A stretch of DNA of 6,418 nt from contig JAICGL010000245.1 of NCBI GenBank assembly GCA_025923175.1, positions 1-6,418 on the forward strand, given 5' to 3'. Origin of the DNA: Acidimicrobiia bacterium. Its GTDB lineage: Bacteria; Actinomycetota; Acidimicrobiia; IMCC26256; BP-133. The position numbers and the translations under genes were made by a program. A model generated the notes under the pieces. It was not told the origin of the DNA, ran no database searches, and was given only the letters and a program-made list of their open reading frames with translations. Positions within the stretch are counted from its first letter, which is position 1. Every line of letters begins with the position of its first letter. This document shows positions 1 to 5,344 of the stretch, one piece after another.

Positions 1-677
1 AGAGCCATGAGATCGTGAAGGTCCGCCGCTTCGTGGTTGATGTCGTCGCCGCCGTCGGCCGCGAAGTGGAGGCCCTGCTTCCGCCGGACCCGGATCGTCA
101 TCCATCCCATCTGATGAGGGGCGACGAAATCCTTGGCTGGGTTGTCAGCAACGTATACACACTGGTCTCCCCTGGCACCGAAGCGCTGCTCGATCAACTC
201 GAAGGCTCGTGGATGCGGCTTCCCGAACCCAGCACCGAGTGTCTCGGTGAAGATCACGTCTTGCGACCAGTCCGCCAAGCCCAGGCTGCGAACCTTGGCC
301 GACTGGCTGGCCAGCGGGCCGTCAGTGACGATGGCCACAACCATTTCGGCGCTGAGCCCGAGCTCATTCAGGCAGGCGCGGGCGTCATCGAGGAGCTTGA
401 TGTCGGGGACGTGCTGGCGGTAACACGCGACGAGCTGAGTGATCAGCTCGGGCGTGACTTCGAGACCGGCGTTGGCAAGGGCGACGTCGAAGATCGATCC
501 GCGCACGCCATCTTCGAAGGCCGCCGATGCCTGTTCGCCCAGGTCGGCCAGGCCAAGCTCCTGGTGGGCCCAGGCTCCCACCGCCCGGAAGCCGCTGCGC
601 ACGTAGTCGCGTTCAAGGTAGAGAGTGTCGTCGATGTCGAACACCACGACATGCGTCGGCGAGTCTGTCGGACCCAT
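1..677 (-). CDS. HAD-superfamily phosphatase, C-terminus cut by window edge
   Basis: This gene reads leftwards from an ATG at 677-675 and is open for 225 codons to the window edge, so its C-terminus is missing. The four HAD motifs are visible. Motif I is DIDDT at residues 14-18, with nucleophile D14 and acid/base D16. Motif II is T118 in IVTDG. Motif III is K153 in GKPHP. Motif IV is ADNPAKD at 177-183, with metal-binding D178 and D183, followed by a GW typical of the HAD-IA group. Residues about 25-100 form the helical C1 cap. All catalytic residues are present, so it should be an active cytoplasmic Mg-dependent phosphatase for a small phosphorylated substrate, perhaps a sugar phosphate; the substrate cannot be read from sequence. 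It follows an ATP-grasp gene by 9 bases and is probably translationally coupled to it. Family assignment is firm; pathway role is inferred from the neighbours. Confidence 0.9.
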   Translation of the reverse strand, partial: MGPTDSPTHVVVFDIDDTLYLERDYVRSGFRAVGAWAHQELGLADLGEQASAAFEDGVRGSIFDVALANAGLEVTPELITQLVACYRQHVPDIKLLDDARACLNELGLSAEMVVAIVTDGPLASQSAKVRSLGLADWSQDVIFTETLGAGFGKPHPRAFELIEQRFGARGDQCVYVADNPAKDFVAPHQMGWMTIRVRRKQGLHFAADGGDDINHEAADLHDLMA

Positions 678-689
678 CGTGTTCCCTTA
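678..689 (-). promoter_or_regulatory. Ribosome-binding site of the HAD gene, overlapping the upstream stop
   Basis: On the minus strand AAGGGA lies at 688-683, five bases before the HAD ATG at 677. It shares its first two A's with the TAA stop (689-687) of the ATP-grasp gene. This supports the chosen HAD start and suggests that ribosomes finishing the ATP-grasp protein reinitiate on the phosphatase. Confidence 0.65.
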
Positions 690-1715
690 CCCTGGGGCCT
701 GCGTCTGGTCGACGAACACCGCTGCGTCGTAACGCAGCATCACCAGGCCGTCGCGCCAGCCGTCGGCGCTGGCGGTGGATGGCAAGCCCCGCAAGTCCTC
801 GAGTAGCCAACGCGCGTAATCGGCACCGGCCCGGTGGGTCAGCGGGAATCCGCCGCCGAAGCGAGGATTGATCTCGATAACCGCAAGCTTCCCGGTTTCC
901 TCCTCGGCGAAGACCTGGAAATTGAGCACGCCATAGGCGCCGGGCAGTGCCTTTACCATGCCGAAGGCCAGGTCGATCAACGTTTCCGAGCGGACGGTCA
1001 CCGCCTTGGAGACTTCGCCTCCCCGGACCTCCAAGCGGCGCCGGGGGACCGCGCACAGGCACTGTCCCGAGCGGTCGACGAGGACGTCGATCGTGTACTC
1101 GTTCCCTTTCGCCACGGTCTGCACGACGATGTTGCCGGGGCGGCCGTCGACGAGCCGGGCTCCTACTTCGTCCCGGGCCACGAGGAGCTCGAGCTCGACT
1201 GTGTCCCGTACCAGGGTTACCCCCTCCGAAGCGCTGCCGAAGCGCGGCTTGGCCAGGAGGGGGAGGGGCCACGACGCCGGGTCGACCAGCGCCGCGGCAG
1301 GGCGGGCCTGGCGTACTGTCGGGAACCCGTTGGCGGTCAGCCAATCGTGTGTTCGCTGCTTGTCAGACGCGATTGCCAAGACTTCACCTGCAGAGACCGC
1401 TACGGTCGTCCCGATGGCGGCGAACCGCTGGTTGGCCTCGGTCCAAACCGGCCACTCGCGGTCAGTCGTCGGCACAATGAGGTCGACGGCGTGGCGCTCG
1501 CACAGATCGAGCACCTGGGGCACGTAGTCCGGGTCCGTAAACTGCGGGACGATGAAGCCCTCATCAGCGTCGTGGAGGGCACCGGCGTACCATGACGAAT
1601 CCATCGCCAGAACTCGACCGCCTGGAGTCAACTCGGCCACCGCTTGGCGGAAGATTCGCACCAACTCAACCCGGCGACCGGCCGCTGATATCAGCACCGT
1701 GAGCGGCTTCGTCAC
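687..1715 (-). CDS. ATP-grasp ligase, short carbamoyl-phosphate-synthase-like type
   Basis: A 342-residue ATP-grasp enzyme with a GTG start at 1715-1713. Residues 5-110 are the pre-ATP-grasp Rossmann-like domain (VLISAAGRRVELV at 7-19; IVPTTDRE at 80-87). The ATP-grasp fold follows: SDK at 117-119, the nucleotide-binding loop AKPRFGSASEG at 155-165 with K156, GNEYTIDVLVD at 204-214, and the metal-binding EINPRFGGG at 281-289 with E281 and N283. Length and motifs match the proteins often named 'carbamoyl-phosphate synthase large subunit-like' in O-antigen and capsule clusters. Such enzymes activate a carboxylate as an acyl phosphate and couple it to an amine or similar nucleophile. I infer that it makes a modified sugar or an amino-acid-sugar amide; no specific substrate is visible. 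It lies between the DUF4012 gene (55-base gap) and the HAD gene (9-base gap), all in one direction, consistent with an operon. It is not a true CarB, which is far longer and has two ATP-grasp halves. Confidence 0.92.
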   Translation of the reverse strand: MTKPLTVLISAAGRRVELVRIFRQAVAELTPGGRVLAMDSSWYAGALHDADEGFIVPQFTDPDYVPQVLDLCERHAVDLIVPTTDREWPVWTEANQRFAAIGTTVAVSAGEVLAIASDKQRTHDWLTANGFPTVRQARPAAALVDPASWPLPLLAKPRFGSASEGVTLVRDTVELELLVARDEVGARLVDGRPGNIVVQTVAKGNEYTIDVLVDRSGQCLCAVPRRRLEVRGGEVSKAVTVRSETLIDLAFGMVKALPGAYGVLNFQVFAEEETGKLAVIEINPRFGGGFPLTHRAGADYARWLLEDLRGLPSTASADGWRDGLVMLRYDAAVFVDQTQAPG

Positions 1716-1727
1716 GTGGGAACCTCT
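1716..1727 (-). promoter_or_regulatory. Ribosome-binding site supporting the GTG start of the ATP-grasp gene
   Basis: On the minus strand AGAGG at 1727-1723 stands seven bases before the GTG at 1715. There is no in-frame ATG that would give a complete pre-ATP-grasp domain, and the motif VLISAAGRR begins only seven residues in, so the GTG start is well supported. Confidence 0.6.
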
Positions 1728-1759
1728 GACTGTGGTCGGGTCACTTGTTGTTCGACGGC

Positions 1760-1769
1760 TTCCGCGGAA
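1760..1769. repeat. Ten-base perfect palindrome TTCCGCGGAA in the gap before the ATP-grasp gene
   Basis: TTCCGCGGAA occupies 1760-1769, directly after the TGA stop of the DUF4012 gene on the minus strand. The symmetry does not extend outward and there is no loop, so it is a poor RNA hairpin. It could be a protein-binding site for an internal promoter or chance in GC-rich DNA. The rest of the 55-base gap (1716-1770) shows only the ribosome-binding site. Confidence 0.3.
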
Positions 1770-1770
1770 A

Positions 1771-4137
1771 TCATTTTCGGGTTATTTCGGCACTAAGTTG
1801 CACATTCCGGTCCAGTTCGAATGAGGCGTTCGCCGTCCGTCCCTTGCCAGTGAGCCCACCGCCGGCATTGTCGATAGTCCATTCGTCGGCAACATCGAGA
1901 GTGATGGTCACGTCGTCTGGGCGGACGGCGGACTGGCGGCCGACGTCGAGGGTCCAGCGCCCGCGCTGGCCACTGACGCGACCAACAAGACGGAGTTCCA
2001 TCGTGACCGCAGATCTGGGCGGTATGGCCACATCGAGTTCGTGGGCCCAGTTTCCCGAGCGGCCCAGCGAGCGCAGCGCGGCGGTGGGCGGCGGGCGCCC
2101 GTCGACCGTCGCAGCCATGAGGTCAAGCGGCGTGTAGACCTGCACGATCTGGCGGCTGAACCCGGGCGGCACCACGAGGCCCCCGAGCACATACGGGGGG
2201 AGCCCGGACGGCGGGGCGTCATTGGTCAGGGTCACCTTTACGGTGCCCTCGATCGAGCCGGAACCGGGGTCATACCGGACGCGGTAGTCGACGGCGCGCT
2301 GCAGGAACCAGTCCACCTTGCTCTGCGAGCCGTTATCTGTCACCAACGCCAGATGATCGCCACCGGAGCGACGCAGCGCTCCGTCGGCACCGAGGCGGCC
2401 AAGAGCGGCCTGCTCGTCCGCTCGCCGACTGTGCAGCTGGATGTGCCGGCCCCTAACCGCCGGACCTAGCGCCCGAGCCAGTGACGCCGGGGAAGGCAAG
2501 TCCCCGGTCGTGGCTCGCGCCCAGACGGCGGCAATGACATCTCCGAGGAAATTCTCCCGGGCTTCTTCTTCAAGAGCGACGTACTGCTCGTGGAGAAGGA
2601 CCGACGCGGCGTTGTCGGCGCTGATCGGCACCGGCCAGCTCGGCACTCTCACCGGGCCAACCACATCGAGCAGGGCAGCGACAGCGATCGGGTCAATGCT
2701 GATCGTCCCATCGACGTCGCCTTTACCGGCGAGGGGCAGGACCGACTCGAGCGCTTCGGCCGCGGTCGGAAAGTCTGCGGCCACAGTGACGTTCTGGAGC
2801 TTGGCAGGGACATTCCATCCGCTGTAGGCGTCGGCGTAAACGCTGGGCAGGACCCGGGTGGCGGCCGCGTCGTCGACCGCCTCGTTGAGCCGGGCGACCC
2901 GCTGGACGTCGACCAAGCCAAGTTTCCCGGCGGTGGCGGTAATTTCGCCGATGTTGCCTACCAGTCCCCCGCTGCCCCGGTTCTCGGCCGGCGTGACCAC
3001 TGCGACGAACCAGCGGCGAGGCCCGTCCCGGCCGAGCATGGGACCGGCGAGGTTGAGCACGTCGGAGGCAGTCCCAACGTCCCGGCGGGCTTCCACCATC
3101 CGACCATTGAGATCAGCGATCGCCTCGACCAGCGGCGTCACCAACCATGGCGATCTGGCGTCGTCCACGTCGGCGGCGGCACGATCGAGAGCACGCCGCG
3201 CTGATGCCAGCGCGCCGGCTGCGCGCTCCACGGCCACAAGGTCGATTGCGCCCTGCTTGAGCCGCAGCCCCTTCAAGTCAAGCTCCGACGAGGCCGCGGC
3301 GGCGGCACCGGCGAGCTCCTGGCCCGCCACGCTCAACGTCCGTACCGCCCGCAGCTGATGGCCCACCACCGGAACAGCCAGGGCCGGGCGGACCCACCAG
3401 CGATCCAGGTTGGTATGGGCCCGGTCGAAAGCGTCGGCGGCTCGATCGAAACGGCCGGCTGCCTCCGGGACATCACCCCGACGGGCAGCGTCCAGTCCGG
3501 CCTTTCCGGCGTCAATACCTTCCCCGACGTAATCGACCGCCCCCGCCGCGGCCAGCGCGCAGGCGCCACTGCACACCACGACCGTACCGGCGACAAGCCC
3601 CGCGGCGAGCCAGCTGCGCCGCCGCGTTGAGTGCCGGCACCGGCGTAACCCGGAAACGACGAGGAGCCCGGCGATGGCCGCCGCCACTGTCGCGCTGGTG
3701 CCGGTCGTCGGGCCGAGATCGAGGCGGAGGAGCACCTGCGACAGGCTGGCGCCGATGCCGGCACCGACGATCCAGCTGCGCCGGCCCTTTACGAGCAGGG
3801 CCAAGGTGGCCCCGGTCGCCACGAAGGCGAGCCAGTCGTACGGGGCCCCTGTTCCGGCGATCACCGTGGCAGTAGCGGCAAACAGCCAGGCCTGGCGGCG
3901 GGCACGGGCCGAAGCGGCGGTCACCACTGCCGCGAAGGCCGCCCTCAGGACCACGTCAGCGGCAGGAATGGCCGTAGGTGCTCCCGGAGCGGAGACCGCC
4001 CCGATGGCAGCGGTCACGCTGAGTACGGCAACCGGGACCGGCCCTCGGGCCAACAGCAACCGCGGCCAGCGGGTGACGAGGGTGCCGATAACGGCAAACG
4101 CCACGCCGGCAAGGAGGACACGCACGACCAAGCCCAC
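1771..4137 (-). CDS. Multi-pass membrane protein with extracytoplasmic DUF4012 domain
   Basis: About 788 residues from a GTG at 4137-4135. Residues 1-200 hold roughly seven or eight hydrophobic segments (about 1-20, 34-51, 60-76, 84-96, 101-116, 122-140, 148-163, 176-200). Residues 205-363 are Ala/Arg/Asp-rich and probably helical. The DUF4012 core at about 370-600 includes ENRGSGGLVGNIGEI from 385, DFP at 455-457 and DGTISIDP at 476-483. Residues about 618-788 look like a beta-rich C-terminal domain. DUF4012 proteins occur near actinobacterial surface-polysaccharide genes, but I know of no established reaction. The last hydrophobic segment followed by a long soluble part suggests the DUF4012 half faces outside the cytoplasm. 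The start is uncertain: the frame stays open upstream to ATGs at 4248 and 4308, but both would overlap the divergent epimerase gene. TTG 4131 and GTG 4125 are also possible; an AGGG at 4144-4141 (minus) fits TTG 4131 best. Codon use matches the neighbours. Confidence 0.85.
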   Translation of the reverse strand: MGLVVRVLLAGVAFAVIGTLVTRWPRLLLARGPVPVAVLSVTAAIGAVSAPGAPTAIPAADVVLRAAFAAVVTAASARARRQAWLFAATATVIAGTGAPYDWLAFVATGATLALLVKGRRSWIVGAGIGASLSQVLLRLDLGPTTGTSATVAAAIAGLLVVSGLRRCRHSTRRRSWLAAGLVAGTVVVCSGACALAAAGAVDYVGEGIDAGKAGLDAARRGDVPEAAGRFDRAADAFDRAHTNLDRWWVRPALAVPVVGHQLRAVRTLSVAGQELAGAAAAASSELDLKGLRLKQGAIDLVAVERAAGALASARRALDRAAADVDDARSPWLVTPLVEAIADLNGRMVEARRDVGTASDVLNLAGPMLGRDGPRRWFVAVVTPAENRGSGGLVGNIGEITATAGKLGLVDVQRVARLNEAVDDAAATRVLPSVYADAYSGWNVPAKLQNVTVAADFPTAAEALESVLPLAGKGDVDGTISIDPIAVAALLDVVGPVRVPSWPVPISADNAASVLLHEQYVALEEEARENFLGDVIAAVWARATTGDLPSPASLARALGPAVRGRHIQLHSRRADEQAALGRLGADGALRRSGGDHLALVTDNGSQSKVDWFLQRAVDYRVRYDPGSGSIEGTVKVTLTNDAPPSGLPPYVLGGLVVPPGFSRQIVQVYTPLDLMAATVDGRPPPTAALRSLGRSGNWAHELDVAIPPRSAVTMELRLVGRVSGQRGRWTLDVGRQSAVRPDDVTITLDVADEWTIDNAGGGLTGKGRTANASFELDRNVQLSAEITRK

Positions 4138-4213
4138 GAACCCTGACCGTAACGCCCCAGTGTCGCCTTCGCGCGGCTTCCGCCTGGTCAGGCCACGATA
4201 GGGTGGCTGCTTG
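4138..4213. promoter_or_regulatory. Divergent control region between the two gene groups
   Basis: These 76 bases separate the DUF4012 gene from the epimerase gene and should carry promoters for both directions. Visible elements: the inverted repeat GCCTG-GT-CAGGC at 4182-4193; a second pairing of CCTGACC at 4142-4148 with GGTCAGG at 4186-4192; and TAGGGT at 4199-4204, a TANNNT-type -10 candidate for the plus strand. GGGTGG at 4201-4206 can also serve as ribosome-binding site for the ATG at 4214. I see no convincing -35 box, and the exact promoters remain a guess. Confidence 0.4.
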
Positions 4214-5146
4214 ATGCGAGCGCTCGTTACCGGCGGAGCGGGGTTCATCGGATCGAACCTGGCGGATCGGCTTCTTTCCGAGGGCGCCACGGTCAGGGTA
4301 TTCGACAACCTTTCAACCGGATTTCAGGACAACGTCCCAGCCGACGCTGAGCTGTTCGAGGGTGACATCCGCGACGAGGCGGCGGTGCGAGCGGCGGTAA
4401 CCGGAGTCGACGTGGTCTTTCACCACGCCGCCCACCGGGCGGTGCTCCAGTCGGTGGAGAACCCGCTTTCCACCGACATGGCCAATACTCACGGCACCCT
4501 CCTCGTCCTCAAGGCGGCCCATGACGCCGGCGTGCGGCGGGTCGTCGCGGCGTCATCGAGCAGCGTCTACGGCGGCGCCGAGCAGCTGCCGACGCCGGAA
4601 TCCGCCCCACTCATCCCCCGCTCCCCATATGCCGTGTCCAAGCTGGCCGGCGAGCACTACTGCCGCGTGTGGAGCGAACTCTTTGGCGTCGAGACTGCGG
4701 CGCTGCGGTACTTCAACGTCTATGGCCCCCGCCAACGACCCGACTCGGCCTACGCCGCCGTCATCCCGCTGTTCACCAACGCCCTCCGAACCGGCGTCCG
4801 CCCCGTCGTGCACGGCGACGGCTTACAGAGCCGGAGTTTCGCCTACGTCGACGACGTGGTGGATGCCAATCTGGCGGCGGCCGAGGCCCCGGCCGGATCA
4901 TGCTCCGGAAAGGCGTACAACATCGCCGGGAGCCGCAGCTACACCCTCCTCGAGCTTCTCCACGAGTTGGGCGAAATCCTCGGCGTTGAGCCCGCCCCTG
5001 AGCACACAGCTCCAAGGACAGGCGATGTTCGGCACAGCTCGGCTGATCTCAGCGCAGCCGCCCGCGATCTCGGCTGGCAGCCGAAGGTGACCTTGGCCGA
5101 GGGTCTCCGCCGCACCGTGGAGTGGTTCGCCCTCCGCTCAGGCTGA
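4214..5146 (+). CDS. NAD-dependent nucleotide-sugar epimerase, extended SDR (WbpP/GalE-like)
   Basis: A complete 310-residue extended short-chain dehydrogenase/reductase. The NAD-binding loop TGGAGFIG is at 6-13, acidic D31 follows the second beta strand (FDNLSTG), and HHAAHRAVLQS at 70-80 matches the family's HxAA region. The active site is S115/S116 in SSSSVYG with Y139 and K143 in SPYAVSK. FNVYGPRQ at 167-174 followed by SAYAAVIPLF, and SRSFAYVDDV at 206-215, shape the nucleotide-sugar site. The stretch after FNVYGPRQ resembles WbpP-type UDP-GlcNAc/UDP-GlcNAcA 4-epimerases, so the likely reaction is C4 epimerisation of a UDP-hexose or UDP-HexNAc in the cytoplasm. UDP-glucose 4-epimerase or a related decarboxylase/dehydratase cannot be excluded. 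ATG 4214 is preferred over the adjacent TTG at 4211 because GGGTGG lies seven bases upstream and the Rossmann strand begins immediately. It heads the plus-strand group and precedes a FlaA1-type dehydratase, consistent with supply of sugar precursors for a surface glycan. Confidence 0.92.
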   Translation: MRALVTGGAGFIGSNLADRLLSEGATVRVFDNLSTGFQDNVPADAELFEGDIRDEAAVRAAVTGVDVVFHHAAHRAVLQSVENPLSTDMANTHGTLLVLKAAHDAGVRRVVAASSSSVYGGAEQLPTPESAPLIPRSPYAVSKLAGEHYCRVWSELFGVETAALRYFNVYGPRQRPDSAYAAVIPLFTNALRTGVRPVVHGDGLQSRSFAYVDDVVDANLAAAEAPAGSCSGKAYNIAGSRSYTLLELLHELGEILGVEPAPEHTAPRTGDVRHSSADLSAAARDLGWQPKVTLAEGLRRTVEWFALRSG

Positions 5147-5150
5147 GGGC
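5129..5150 (+). terminator. Possible GC-rich hairpin over the end of the epimerase gene
   Basis: GCCCTC at 5129-5134 can pair with GAGGGC at 5145-5150, with two further G-C pairs inside after one mismatch; alternatively CTCAG-G-CTGAG at 5137-5147 can pair. It spans the TGA stop. No T-run follows, so it is at best a weak or non-canonical terminator. Confidence 0.25.
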
Positions 5151-5203
5151 TGGGCATACCACCGGATCTCCTCTTTCGCCACAAAGCGCACGAGTACGCA
5201 AAA

Positions 5204-5234
5204 ACCTCCACTTCATATGTCCAATTCTGGAGGT
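5204..5234 (+). repeat. Inverted repeat in the 198-base gap before the FlaA1-type gene
   Basis: ACCTCCA at 5204-5210 is the exact reverse complement of TGGAGGT at 5228-5234, with a 17-base AT-richer middle (5211-5227, CTTCATATG...). It could be a leader hairpin or a two-half operator site. No poly-T follows, which argues against an intrinsic terminator. The remainder of the gap (5147-5344) has no gene and no convincing promoter boxes. The middle of the repeat is the least GC-rich part of the gap, so a promoter near it is plausible. Confidence 0.4.
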
Positions 5235-5333
5235 CTCTGCAGGGGCGTACGGCGAACCTGCTTCCCGGCGGACAGGGCCCGAGCGACGAACCGTGATCTC
5301 CCCTTTTGGTCGATCCACGGACCCCGTAGCGCT

Positions 5334-5344
5334 AGGGAGAAGCA
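5334..5344 (+). promoter_or_regulatory. Ribosome-binding site deciding the GTG start of the FlaA1-type gene
   Basis: AGGGAGA at 5334-5340 stands directly before AGCA and the GTG at 5345. The downstream ATGs at 5369 and 5387 have purine-rich bases only two bases upstream, too close to work well, so the GTG start is preferred. An in-frame TAG at 5333-5335 closes the frame just upstream. Confidence 0.6.

Noticed and set aside
15..806. Plus-strand open frame of 263 codons
   Set aside because: It lies antisense to the HAD and ATP-grasp genes, whose motifs are unmistakable. It shows no recognisable domain and arises from the GC-rich codon pattern.
613..1344. Minus-strand open frame of 243 codons
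   Set aside because: Another frame of the ATP-grasp gene. Its translation is rich in Arg, Pro and Gly without domain pattern, as expected from a shifted GC-rich frame.
834..1595. Plus-strand open frame of 253 codons
   Set aside because: Entirely antisense to the ATP-grasp gene, with no recognisable motif; a shadow frame.
2041..3204. Plus-strand open frames of 128-204 codons opposite the DUF4012 gene
   Set aside because: No ribosome-binding site or motif supports them, and the minus-strand frame has clear DUF4012 signatures throughout.
5315..5326. Small inverted repeat ACGG-ACC-CCGT
   Set aside because: Only four base pairs in GC-rich DNA; expected by chance.
5305..5332. TTGGTC and TAGCGC spaced 16 bases as a promoter for the FlaA1-type gene
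   Set aside because: The -10 candidate lacks the final T and would place the transcription start almost on the ribosome-binding site. Too weak to list as a feature.
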